A stretch of DNA of 64,000 bases from Nocardiopsis sp. ATB16-24 (GCF_030271535.1 NZ_JASCXJ010000003.1:62001-126000), one strand, 5' to 3'. Counted from the first letter of the stretch, positions 48,915 to 57,230 are shown. The notes: generated by a model not told the origin, from the letters alone. Program-made: numbers and translations.

Positions 48915-49949
48915 GTGCGTGATGGTGACTGGCTCACGGAGACGGGGACGCGGATCCGCGGCGTCCTGACGGTGATGGTGGACGCCGGTTGGCTTCCGGG
49001 CGGCACGGCCGTCATCGGCACCGGTGGTATGTGGGAGTTCGTCGCGGTCGGTCGGGTCGACGCCGAGAACGACACCGCCCCGGACGTGGCCTACGACGTG
49101 GCGAGTCTGACCAAGGTGATGGCCACGTGGCCGCTCGTGGGTCGGGCGGTGGCCGAGGGGATCATGGACCTGGACGCGCCGATGTCCGAATACCTGGACG
49201 TGGACCGCCTTCCCGGGGCCGACGTGACCACCCGCCAGATCCTCACCCACACCAGCAGGCTCAACCCGGTGGCGTGGCTGGAGCGGTACGTGGGAACCGA
49301 ACAGGACCTGGCCGAGGCGATCCTGGCCGATCCGCTGGAGGAGCCGGGGTACCACTACATCGACCGGGGCTTCATCCTCCTGGGGTTGCTCCTGGAACGC
49401 CTCTACGGCACGGGCCTGGACCGGTTGGCGGGCGACCTGTGGCGGGAGTTGGGCATGCGCTCCACGGCCTTCGGTCCGTTGGCGCGCTCACCCGGCGTCG
49501 CCCCCACCGAGTGCCGTATCCCCGGTGCGGCCCCGACCTGGGGGGTGGTGCACGACGAGGCGGCGGCGCTGATGGGCGGTGTGGCCGGCCACGCGGGGGC
49601 GTTCACCACGGCCATCGACCTCGGCGCCTTCTCCCGGGAACTGCTGCGTCTGTACGAGGGCGGCGTGGGGCCGATCCCGTCCTCCTACGTGCGCATGAGC
49701 TGGCGTCCGCACGTGGACGCGGGCGCGCGGCTGTGGCGGGGCCTGGGTTGGCTGGTCACCCCCGAGGGGGTCGTCTACCACAACGGCTTCACCGGGACGA
49801 GCCTGTTCATGCACCCGGGGAGCGGCCGGTACGTGGGAGTGCTGACCAACGCCGTGCACTACGGGCGGGACCGGACCGGTTTAGTGGATCTGAGGTCGGC
49901 GGCCAGATCCGCTCTCACTCCTCACCAGGCACACGAATCCCCGTCCTGA
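48915..49949 (+). CDS. Serine hydrolase of the beta-lactamase/PBP4* family
   Basis: Protein of 344 residues, no signal peptide. The SxxK motif is YDVASLTKVMATWPL (Ser68-Lys71), the second motif is YHYIDRGFILLG (Tyr, with Asp in place of the usual Asn), and GFTGTSLFMHP stands near the C-terminal KTG-like strand (HNGFTG). Fits class C-type esterases/peptidases. Substrate unknown. GTG 48915 follows GGGGGGAGG. It is divergent from the Oat2-like gene (167-nt gap), which may or may not be meaningful. Confidence 0.88.
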   Translation: MRDGDWLTETGTRIRGVLTVMVDAGWLPGGTAVIGTGGMWEFVAVGRVDAENDTAPDVAYDVASLTKVMATWPLVGRAVAEGIMDLDAPMSEYLDVDRLPGADVTTRQILTHTSRLNPVAWLERYVGTEQDLAEAILADPLEEPGYHYIDRGFILLGLLLERLYGTGLDRLAGDLWRELGMRSTAFGPLARSPGVAPTECRIPGAAPTWGVVHDEAAALMGGVAGHAGAFTTAIDLGAFSRELLRLYEGGVGPIPSSYVRMSWRPHVDAGARLWRGLGWLVTPEGVVYHNGFTGTSLFMHPGSGRYVGVLTNAVHYGRDRTGLVDLRSAARSALTPHQAHESPS

Positions 49950-49997
49950 GAGACGGTTCGCCGACACGCGCGGACACACCGGCGACCTTGGCGGAGT

Positions 49998-50828
49998 TCA
50001 GCCCCGGGGGGAGCCGTGGAGCGCGTCGATGAGCAGGTCCAGGAGTTCGGCGAGTCCGGCGGGACCGGGGACCACCAGATCGGCCGCCTTGGCCACGGCC
50101 GTGGCCTCCTCGGAGGAGGAGCACACGTTGATCCCCTCGATGCCCTGGGAACGCAGGGCCACCACGGCCTCGAACGCGGGCAGGTCTCCCAGGTCGTCTC
50201 CGGCGTAGAGCAGGGTGCGAGGACCCGTCTCGGCGACGAGCGCGGTGAGCGCGGACCCCTTGTCCACATCCTGTGGACGGAGTTCGATGACCATCCGTCC
50301 GGGCTCCACCCGCAGGTCGGCCCGCTCGGCCAGCGCGCCCAGGGCGGGGGCGAGCAGGGCCAGGGCGCCGTCGGGATCGGCGGTACGTCGGGTGTGCACG
50401 GCCAAGGAGCGGCCCTTGTCCTCGATCCAGGTGCCCTCCGGTGCCTCCAACCGGTCGAGCAGACCCGGCAGCTCCTCGCGCACCACGTCCACCCCCGGCG
50501 GGGCGGGTGCGGCGACCACACGACCGTCCGCCCAACGCTCGGCTCCGTAGTGCCCCAGCACGGTGATGCCGGGAACGCGGTCCAGCCCGCCCAGGTGTAC
50601 CGCCGTCTCCGCCGGGCGTCCGGTGACCACCGCGATCGAACCGAGCAGGCCGGCCAGGTCGACGACCTTCTCCACGATGCCCGGATAGGGGGCGGACGCG
50701 CGGGGGTCGGCGACGATGGGCGCGAGCGTGCCGTCGAAGTCGAAGGCGGCCATCGCCTGCCGGGGCGCTTTCAGGAGGGCGTCGAGCGCGGCGCGTCCGG
50801 CGTTCGTCTCGGGCTGGGGCAGGAACAT
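49998..50828 (-). CDS. otsB: Trehalose-6-phosphate phosphatase
   Basis: Protein of 276 residues, HAD superfamily. Nucleophile motif AFDFDGTLAPIV (Asp at 29 and 31), motif II VVTGRPAETA, substrate loop GHYGAERW, motif III Lys in VDKGSALTAL and motif IV YAGDDLGDLPAFE. It removes phosphate from trehalose 6-phosphate. Its partner otsA is 2.8 kb away on the same strand, with a DUF3263 gene, a pseudo-protease and a GrpB gene in between. ATG 50828 follows GGAAAGG. Confidence 0.94.
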   Translation of the reverse strand: MFLPQPETNAGRAALDALLKAPRQAMAAFDFDGTLAPIVADPRASAPYPGIVEKVVDLAGLLGSIAVVTGRPAETAVHLGGLDRVPGITVLGHYGAERWADGRVVAAPAPPGVDVVREELPGLLDRLEAPEGTWIEDKGRSLAVHTRRTADPDGALALLAPALGALAERADLRVEPGRMVIELRPQDVDKGSALTALVAETGPRTLLYAGDDLGDLPAFEAVVALRSQGIEGINVCSSSEEATAVAKAADLVVPGPAGLAELLDLLIDALHGSPRG

Positions 50829-50980
50829 GGAGGACCTTTCCGGTGGGGCCGCGGGTGCGGACCGGGCGGGGCCGCCAGACTACCGAGGCCTTCCCGCCCG
50901 GAGGGGACGCCGCACGCGCGTGTGGTCGGGTTCCTTGCGATCGTTCCCTCGGGGCGCGAGGGGAGAAGGTGGGCGGCGGG

Positions 50981-51265
50981 TCAGAGCCGGATGCCCAGTC
51001 GGCGGGCGTTGCGTTGGCGACGGCGGTCGGCGCGCAGGCGGCGCAGCCGTTTGACGGTCAAGGGATCGAAGGCCAGGGCCTCGGGCCGGTCGACCAGACC
51101 GTTCAACAGTTGGTAGTAGCGGGTCGCGGAGAACCCGAACTCGTCACGGATCGCCTGCTCCTTGGACCCCTCGAACTTCCACCACTGGCGTTCGAAGGCG
51201 AGGATGCGCTGTTCGCGCTCGGCGAGGGCCGACTGACCGTCCTCGGTCGGACCGATATTCGGCAT
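50981..51265 (-). CDS. DUF3263 family protein
   Basis: Protein of 94 residues: ILAFERQWWKFEGSKEQAIRDEFGFSATRYYQLLNGLVDRPEALAFDPLTVKRLRRLR is the DUF3263 core, a helix-turn-helix-like small domain, with an Arg-rich tail (RRQRNARRLGIRL). Typical of actinobacteria; likely DNA-binding but untested. ATG 51265 follows GGGGGTG. Codirectional with and upstream of otsB. Confidence 0.92.
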   Translation of the reverse strand: MPNIGPTEDGQSALAEREQRILAFERQWWKFEGSKEQAIRDEFGFSATRYYQLLNGLVDRPEALAFDPLTVKRLRRLRADRRRQRNARRLGIRL

Positions 51266-51425
51266 GGGACACCCCCTGAACGGGAAATTGGTTTGTCCGG
51301 ATCGGCCTGACTCATGCTAGCGAGTCGACATGCCGGATGCGGGGTCGAAACCGCAGGACTAACACCGAAGATACAGTTGCGTTTCCTACTCCCGGGCCAC
51401 TTGTCCACGCCGGAATCCTGTGCTC

Positions 51426-52676
51426 ATGACAGAATTACGAAGGTCCGGGGAGGGCCGGGTGGAACGTCGACCGCATCGTTCGAGGGAGCCTGACGTGCTC
51501 GGGGGCAACAGCCGTAACAGGACACATACACGCCACGCGGGTGGCGGAACCGCTCCACCCTGGGTGGTCGTCGCCATCGCCGCCACCGTACTTCTCGGTC
51601 CGACGCAGGCTCCGGTCGCGGCCGACGCCATCCCCGACTTCCGACCCGAGCAGTGGGGCTTGCAGGCCATCGCCGCACAGGAGTTGTGGGACGACAACCT
51701 CGGCCAGGGGATCACCGTCGCCCTCCCGGGCGCCTCGGTCAACGAGGAGCACCCCGACCTGGTCGACAACATCCTGCTGGACACCGAGTTCGGCGACAAC
51801 GACGGCGACATCGAGAAGGGGAACGCCGCCGCCGCCCTGGTCGCGGCACACGGGCACGGGAGGGACGCCGAGGGCGGTGTGCTCGGAGTGGTGCCCGGGG
51901 CCACCCTGCTGGTCCTGCCGACCGGAGGGCGGTTGGCCTCCGCCGTGCGCTTCGCCGCGCAGGAGGGCGCCCAGGTCATCCTGCTGCCCGAGACCGACGA
52001 TGAGGTCGATCTGACCGGAGCCACACAGGACGCGGTCGGCAGAGGCGCGTTGGTCGTCGGCCCGGCCGGTGGACGGGAGGACCCCAACGTGCTCACCGTG
52101 GCCGGGACCGACGAGGACGGGGAACTCGTCTCCGGTTCGCCCGACTCCGAGGAGATCGAGCTGACCGCTCCCGGGGCCGACCTGGTGACCGCGAACGAGG
52201 ACCTGGGGCAGACCGAGGTGACCGGCGCCCCGTACGCGGCGGCGTTGGCGGCCGGTGCCGCCGCCCTCCTGCGCGCGGAGCACCCCCAGCTGCGCCCCGA
52301 ACAGGTACGCGAAGCCCTCGTGGAGGGGGCACTGCCCGGCCCCGACGGTCTGCCCGCCCTGCACGTGCCCTCCGCGCAGCAGCGGGCCAGTGGTGCGGCC
52401 CAGGACATCCCCGTGATCGACGAGGACCTCATCGACCAGCGTGAGCAGTCCGGGAACGTACCGGTATGGGCGTGGTTCGTCGCGATCGGCGCGGTCCTGG
52501 TCCTGGGCCTGTTGCTGCTGATCATGTGGGTGCGTCGCTCCACCGCCGACCCCTACGGCGTGCAGGCCGTGCGCAAGGAGGAGGAGCAGAGGATCGCCGC
52601 CGAACGCGCCGCGGAGGAAGCGTCCTCCGGCCGCCGTAAGAAGGGCGGCCGGCGACGCAAGCCCCGCGGCGGATAG
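51426..52676 (+). CDS. Subtilisin-fold (mycosin-like) pseudo-protease, membrane-anchored
   Basis: About 416 residues: signal peptide (VVVAIAATVLLGPTQAPVAADA), an S8 peptidase-like domain (EQWGLQAIAAQELWDDNLGQG start typical of mycosins), a C-terminal membrane helix (VWAWFVAIGAVLVLGLLLLIM) and a basic tail. All three catalytic positions look lost: VALPGASVNEEHPDL replaces VAVLDTGV..HPDL, GNAAAALVAA replaces GHGT.VAG, and EVTGAPYAAALAAGAAAL replaces GTS.A.P..A. So the fold is kept without the Asp/His/Ser triad. No type VII secretion genes are next to it. ATG 51426; GTG 51420 also in frame. Confidence 0.75.
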   Translation: MTELRRSGEGRVERRPHRSREPDVLGGNSRNRTHTRHAGGGTAPPWVVVAIAATVLLGPTQAPVAADAIPDFRPEQWGLQAIAAQELWDDNLGQGITVALPGASVNEEHPDLVDNILLDTEFGDNDGDIEKGNAAAALVAAHGHGRDAEGGVLGVVPGATLLVLPTGGRLASAVRFAAQEGAQVILLPETDDEVDLTGATQDAVGRGALVVGPAGGREDPNVLTVAGTDEDGELVSGSPDSEEIELTAPGADLVTANEDLGQTEVTGAPYAAALAAGAAALLRAEHPQLRPEQVREALVEGALPGPDGLPALHVPSAQQRASGAAQDIPVIDEDLIDQREQSGNVPVWAWFVAIGAVLVLGLLLLIMWVRRSTADPYGVQAVRKEEEQRIAAERAAEEASSGRRKKGGRRRKPRGG

Positions 52677-52927
52677 GACCGGAGGGAGCCCTGGCGCGAA
52701 GCGGAGGACCTCGGAGCCCGATCTCCCTCCCCGCCCGGACCCTCCGAACCGGGGGCGTCGCCTCGGCCCGCCGCGCGGGCTCCCCGAGCCCGAGGGGCCA
52801 TGGCCTCGGCGACCCCGACCCGACAGGGCAAGGGGTGGAGGCTCCACGGCGTCGCTGCACGTCATGGGCCTCTCACGGACCGTGTCGCCGTATGTGCGCG
52901 TGCATATGTAAGGAACGGTGACCGGTC

Positions 52928-52956
52928 TTGACGTGGGCACTTCGGGAGACAAGGCT
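52928..52956 (+). promoter_or_regulatory. Promoter of the GrpB gene (leaderless)
   Basis: TTGACG (52928-52933), 17-nt spacer, AAGGCT (52951-52956), then 7 nt to ATG 52964. The clearest -35/-10 pair among the leaderless genes. Confidence 0.55.
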
Positions 52957-52963
52957 TTGGAGA

Positions 52964-53554
52964 ATGTCACCCGTCGAAGCGTCTCCTCTGCCCTCACGAG
53001 GCGAGTCGAGGACCGAGCCCGCACCCGAGTTCCGCAACCTCGTCAACGGACGTGTCCGCCTCTCCGAGTACGACCCCAAGTGGCCCTACCTCTTCGAGCG
53101 AGAGGCCACCAGAGTGCGTGCGGCCCTCGGCGACCGCGTCCTGCTCTTCGAGCACGTGGGTTCCACCGCGGTGCCCGGCCTCGCGGCCAAACCCTGCGTC
53201 GACCTGTTGCTGGTCGTCGCCGACTCCTCCGACGAACCCGCCTATCTGCCCGACCTCGAAGCCGCCGGGTACTCCCTGGTCATCCGGGAACCCGACTGGT
53301 ACGAACACCGGGTGCTCAAGGGCGCCGAGGTCAACCTCAACCTGCACGTGTTCAGCCGGGGCTGTGAGGAGGCGGAGCGGATGCGTCGGTTCCGCGACCT
53401 CCTCGTCGCCGACGCCGACGCGCGCGAACGCTACCTCGCGGTCAAACGCGAGCTGGCCGAACGCACCTGGGACCGCATCCAGGACTACTCCGAGGCCAAG
53501 TCCGACATCGTGGAGCGGCTCCTGGCCGAGGCCGATGCGGCTTCCGGGGACTGA
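52964..53554 (+). CDS. GrpB family protein (nucleotidyltransferase fold)
   Basis: Protein of 196 residues. The core FEHVGSTAVPGLAAKPCVDLLLVV is the GrpB/UPF0157 signature (GS...D.D-like nucleotidyltransferase strand), followed by WYEHRVLKG and NLHVFSRG. Members are sometimes fused to dephospho-CoA kinase; activity is uncertain. ATG 52964 is chosen from the promoter spacing. Convergent with otsA. Confidence 0.9.
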   Translation: MSPVEASPLPSRGESRTEPAPEFRNLVNGRVRLSEYDPKWPYLFEREATRVRAALGDRVLLFEHVGSTAVPGLAAKPCVDLLLVVADSSDEPAYLPDLEAAGYSLVIREPDWYEHRVLKGAEVNLNLHVFSRGCEEAERMRRFRDLLVADADARERYLAVKRELAERTWDRIQDYSEAKSDIVERLLAEADAASGD

Positions 53555-53610
53555 CCCCGGGGACCGTACGCGCCCAGGCCGGGCGCGGGCGTTTCCGGAC
53601 GGCAACGAAG

Positions 53611-53637
53611 CGGGGCGCGCACACCGTGCGCGCCCCG
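53611..53637. terminator. Bidirectional terminator between GrpB and otsA genes
   Basis: 12-bp perfect stem CGGGGCGCGCAC/GTGCGCGCCCCG with ACC loop. Confidence 0.7.
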
Positions 53638-53647
53638 ACCGGTGTCC

Positions 53648-55084
53648 TCAGTCCAGCGAACGCAGCTGTTCCTGGAACCACCGTCGCGGCGGCAGCGCCA
53701 CCGCGGCCTCGACCAGACGCTCCCTGCGCCTGCGCCGCTCCGCCTCGGGCATCGACAGCGCCCGGTGCAGGGCCTCCGCCGTCTCCACGGTGTCGTAGGG
53801 GTTGACCAGCAGAGCGTGCTCGCCCAGCTCGTCGGCGGCACCCGCCTCGTGTGAGAGCACCAGCACGGAGTCGCGCTCCGACAGCACCGGGCCCTCCTTG
53901 GCCACCAGGTTCATGCCGTCCCGGATCGGATTCACCAGCAGGACGTCGGCCAGCTGGTACGACGCGAGCGAGCGCGGGTAGTCGTCGTTGACCTCCAACA
54001 CCACGGGGGTCCATTCGGCGGTCGCGAACTCGGCGTTGATCTCCTTGGCCTTGCGCGTGACCGTCTCGGTGTACGCGCGGTACTCCGGCACGTCCCCCCG
54101 ACTCGGGTAGGCGAACGCCAGGTGCGTCACCCGACCCCGCCACTCCGGGCGGGTGACCAGAAGCTCCCGATAGGCCTCCAGGCCGCGCACGATGTTCTTG
54201 GACAGCTCGGTGCGGTCCACCCGCACGATGAGCCTGGTGTCGCCGACGGCCTCCTCCAGGGTGGCGCGGCGTGCGGCCACGGTCGGACCGGAGGCGTTCT
54301 CCCGCAACTCCTCCTCGTCCGCGCCCAGGGCGTGCACGCCCAGCTCGATCACCCGACCGCCGTACTCCACGGTGCGGCGACCGAAGTCCACGTCCGCCCG
54401 CAGGATCCTCGCGCAGCAACGCAGGAACGCCTCCACCCACCGCGGGCTGTGGAAACCCAGCCGGTCGGCGCCCAGCATCCCCTCCAGAAGCTCGCGCGCG
54501 ACCTGGCCGGGCAGCATCCCGAAGTACTCCGGGGGCGCCCACGGGGTGTGCGAGAAGTGCGCGATGCGCAGATCGGGGCGTCGGGTACGGAGGATGCGCG
54601 GGACCAGGGCCAGGTGGTAGTCCTGCACGGCCACGCGCGCGCCCTCGGCGGCACCCGCCACCAGGGCCTCGGCGAACGCGTTGTTGTAGGCGGTGTAGTC
54701 CTCCCACAGCTTGCGGAAGTGGGATCCGAAGGACGGCTTGTTCGGGGTGTCGTACAGCATGTGCTGCACGAACCACAGGGCCGAGTTGGCCACCCCGGTG
54801 TAGGCGCCCTCGAAGGTCTCTCGGGGGATGTCCAGCATGTGGACCCGCATGCCGCCCAGGTCGTGGGTGCGGTCCAGGCGGGCCCCCGGGGCCTCGGCCG
54901 CCGCCCGCCGGTCGGCGTCCGACAGCGCGGCGCACACCCAGATGCTGTCGATCTCGGTGGCCACCGAGATCATCCCCGACACCAGACCACCTCCGCCGCG
55001 CCGATGCTCCAGGGAACCGTCGTCGGCGATCGAGAAGGACACGGGTCCTCTGTTGGCGGCGATGAGGATCTGTGCCTTGTCCAC
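53648..55084 (-). CDS. otsA: Trehalose-6-phosphate synthase family glycosyltransferase (GT20)
   Basis: Protein of 478 residues. The UDP-sugar and acceptor sites are recognisable: AANRGPVSF, RRGGGGLVSGM, VQDYHLALVPRILR, AHFSHTPWAPPEYF, RVDRTELSKNI and IRDGMNLVAKEGPVL. It would make trehalose 6-phosphate from a nucleotide-glucose and glucose 6-phosphate. The segment equivalent to FGWSGE of E. coli OtsA reads VCAALSD, so one acceptor-side aromatic is missing and acceptor preference may differ. GTG 55084 follows GAGAGGA. Divergent from the SAM-riboswitch unit; otsB lies further along on the same strand. Confidence 0.88.
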   Translation of the reverse strand: MDKAQILIAANRGPVSFSIADDGSLEHRRGGGGLVSGMISVATEIDSIWVCAALSDADRRAAAEAPGARLDRTHDLGGMRVHMLDIPRETFEGAYTGVANSALWFVQHMLYDTPNKPSFGSHFRKLWEDYTAYNNAFAEALVAGAAEGARVAVQDYHLALVPRILRTRRPDLRIAHFSHTPWAPPEYFGMLPGQVARELLEGMLGADRLGFHSPRWVEAFLRCCARILRADVDFGRRTVEYGGRVIELGVHALGADEEELRENASGPTVAARRATLEEAVGDTRLIVRVDRTELSKNIVRGLEAYRELLVTRPEWRGRVTHLAFAYPSRGDVPEYRAYTETVTRKAKEINAEFATAEWTPVVLEVNDDYPRSLASYQLADVLLVNPIRDGMNLVAKEGPVLSERDSVLVLSHEAGAADELGEHALLVNPYDTVETAEALHRALSMPEAERRRRRERLVEAAVALPPRRWFQEQLRSLD

Positions 55085-55354
55085 GTGATGGTCCTCTCGA
55101 AGATGCTGCTGAAGAACGGGGGCGAACGCGGGAGCGCACCCTAATGTCTCGCCTGCCGGCAACGGTCCCAAACCCTCTTCGGGTCAACGGGGGCACTTGT
55201 CACACCAGTGGCCGCACGGCCTCGGGTCCGATGGGGCCGTCTCAGCATGTGAGCCACTTCGTGTTACCCCGGTCACGGGCCGTGGAAAAGCGGCCGACCC
55301 GTCCGTTACAGTGACCGTGCGGATCCCCCGAGGACCCGCCCACAACTTCACATT

Positions 55355-55494
55355 GCTCATCCAGAGGGGTGGAGGGACCGGCCCTGCGAAGCCCCGGCAA
55401 CCATCCCGGCACGCGATGCTCGCGAACCCGCGAGGCGGCTGGGACAGGTGCCAACTCCGGCCTGGGGACAAGGTGTCCACCAGGAAAGATGAGG
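55355..55494 (+). promoter_or_regulatory. SAM-I (S-box) riboswitch
   Basis: P1 strands CTCATC (55356-55361) and GATGAG (55488-55493), with the conserved core AGAGGGGTGGAGGGACCGG, GAAGCCCCGGCAACC, GGTGCCAACTCC and GGAAAGATGAG in the correct order. The 3' P1 strand runs directly into the ribosome binding site GAGGGGAGA of the next gene, and GAGG can pair with CCTC just before the ATG. Control is therefore probably at translation initiation: SAM binding should keep the gene off. Confidence 0.95.
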
Positions 55495-55508
55495 GGAGAC
55501 GCCTCGCC

Positions 55509-56768
55509 ATGGCGATTGCCGCCACCGAACCCACCTCCGTACGCGCCTTCGGCCCCGGTACCGCGCTCTCCTGTCGCGAATGCGGCCGGCGCTACGAACT
55601 CACGCCCCGCTTCGCCTGCGAATTCTGCTTCGGCCCCCTGGAAGTGGCCTACGACTTCGGAACCGTCACCCGCGCGGACATCAAGAGCGGCCCCAAGAAC
55701 ATCTGGCGTTACCGTTCCCTCCTGCCCGTTCCGGCCCACGTCGCCGAGCTGCCCAACATGGCCCCCGGACTGACCCCGCTGGTGAGGGCCGACCGTCTGG
55801 CCGCCGAACTGGGTCTGACCTCTCTGTACGTCAAGGACGACTCCGGCAACCCCACGCACTCCTTCAAGGACCGCGTGGTCGCCATCGCCGTCGAGGCCGC
55901 CCGCACCTTCGGGTTCACCACCCTGTCCTGCTCCTCCACCGGCAACCTGGCCGGCGCGGTCGGCGCCGCCGCCGCGCGGGCCGGTTTCGAGTCCTGCGTG
56001 TTCATCCCCGCGGGCCTGGAGGAGGCCAAGGTCGTCATGGCCGCCGTCTACGGTGGCAAGGTCGTGGCGATCGACGGCAACTACGACGACGTCAACCGCT
56101 TCTGCTCCGAACTCATCGGCGACCCCGTCGGAGAGGGCTGGGGTTTCGTCAACGTCAACCTGCGCCCCTACTACGGGGAGGGCTCCAAGACGCTGGCCTA
56201 CGAGATCGCCGAGCAGCTGGGCTGGCGCCTGCCCGAGCAGATCGTCGTCCCGATCGCCTCGGGGTCCCAACTCACCAAGATCGACAAGGGCTTCCAGGAG
56301 CTCGTCGGGCTCGGCCTGGTGGAGGACCGCCCGTACCGGATCTTCGGAGCCCAGGCCACCGGCTGCTCTCCGGTCGCGCGGGCCTGGGACGAGGGCATCG
56401 ACGTCATTCAGCCGGTCAAGCCCGACACCATCGCCAAGTCGCTGGCCATCGGCAATCCGGCCGACGGCCCCTACGTCCTGGACATCGCCAGGCGCACGGG
56501 CGGATCGGTGGAGCACGTGGACGACGACGAGATCGTCGACTCCATCAAGCTCCTGGCCCGCACCGAGGGCGTCTTCGCCGAGACCGCCGGCGGGGTCACC
56601 ACCGGTGTGCTGCGCAAACTCGTCCGCGAGGGCCGACTCGACCCCGAGGCCGAGACCGTCGTGCTCAACACCGGTGACGGGCTCAAGACCCTGAACGCCG
56701 TCGACGCCGACGTGAGCGCCACGATCAAGCCCTCCCTGAGCGCCTTCACCGGCGCCGGCCTGGCCTGA
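55509..56768 (+). CDS. thrC: Threonine-synthase-like PLP enzyme under SAM riboswitch control
   Basis: Protein of 419 residues, threonine synthase family. A zinc-knuckle-like N-terminus (CRECGRRYE...CEFCFGPLEVAYDF), PLP lysine in GNPTHSFKDRVV, phosphate cup SCSSTGNLAGAVGAAAARAG, and FAETAGGVTTGVLRKLV. It should use O-phosphohomoserine. The SAM-I riboswitch in front and the sulfur-carrier gene behind (79-nt gap) point to sulfur/methionine metabolism. I infer it may make homocysteine with a protein thiocarboxylate as sulfur donor, and not (only) threonine. I faintly recall reports of such a route in Streptomyces. ATG 55509. Confidence 0.85.
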   Translation: MAIAATEPTSVRAFGPGTALSCRECGRRYELTPRFACEFCFGPLEVAYDFGTVTRADIKSGPKNIWRYRSLLPVPAHVAELPNMAPGLTPLVRADRLAAELGLTSLYVKDDSGNPTHSFKDRVVAIAVEAARTFGFTTLSCSSTGNLAGAVGAAAARAGFESCVFIPAGLEEAKVVMAAVYGGKVVAIDGNYDDVNRFCSELIGDPVGEGWGFVNVNLRPYYGEGSKTLAYEIAEQLGWRLPEQIVVPIASGSQLTKIDKGFQELVGLGLVEDRPYRIFGAQATGCSPVARAWDEGIDVIQPVKPDTIAKSLAIGNPADGPYVLDIARRTGGSVEHVDDDEIVDSIKLLARTEGVFAETAGGVTTGVLRKLVREGRLDPEAETVVLNTGDGLKTLNAVDADVSATIKPSLSAFTGAGLA

Positions 56769-56847
56769 CCGCGCCCACGACCCCGCCGCCGAACCCGTGT
56801 CGGCCGGGAAACCGGCCCCGTTCACTCTCCACCGGAAGGAAATCCGT

Positions 56848-57126
56848 ATGAGCGCCAGCGTCCGCGTGCCCACCATCCTGCGCACCTACACCGACGACGC
56901 CGCCGAGGTCACCGCCAAGGGCGCCACCCTGGCCGAGGTCATCGACGACCTGGAGGCCAACTACCCGGGCATCCGTGCCCGCATCCTCGATGACGACGGC
57001 AAGGTGCGCCGTTTCGTCAACGTCTACGTCGGCGACGAGGACGTGCGTTTCGACAAGGGCCTACAGACCGAGGTCGCCGAGGGCGCCCAGGTCTCCATCA
57101 TCCCGGCGGTCGCCGGGGGCTGCTGA
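56848..57126 (+). CDS. MoaD/ThiS-type sulfur carrier (CysO-like) with C-terminal GGC
   Basis: Protein of 92 residues, ubiquitin-like fold. SVRVPTILRTYTDDAAEV, LAEVIDDLEANYPGIR, RFVNVYVGDEDVRF and VSIIPAVAGG are strongly like mycobacterial CysO, whose GG end is adenylated and turned into a thiocarboxylate. Here one residue follows: the protein ends GGC, so the last Cys would have to be removed (by a JAMM/Mec-type protease) before activation. ATG 56848 follows GGAAGGAAA. Same strand as the ThrC-like gene, very likely one operon. Confidence 0.92.
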   Translation: MSASVRVPTILRTYTDDAAEVTAKGATLAEVIDDLEANYPGIRARILDDDGKVRRFVNVYVGDEDVRFDKGLQTEVAEGAQVSIIPAVAGGC

Positions 57127-57145
57127 GCCGCGTCGGCCCGCACTC

Positions 57146-57183
57146 GGGGCGGTCCCGGTCCCGGGAGGGGCCGGGACCGCCCC
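57146..57183 (+). terminator. Terminator of the ThrC-like/sulfur-carrier operon
   Basis: 13-bp perfect stem GGGGCGGTCCCGG (57146-57158)/CCGGGACCGCCCC (57171-57183), followed by TTCCTCAT. Confidence 0.75.
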
Positions 57184-57230
57184 TTCCTCATGGGTCCGGG
57201 GACTCCCGTGCCCGAAGGACGCGGCGTTCC

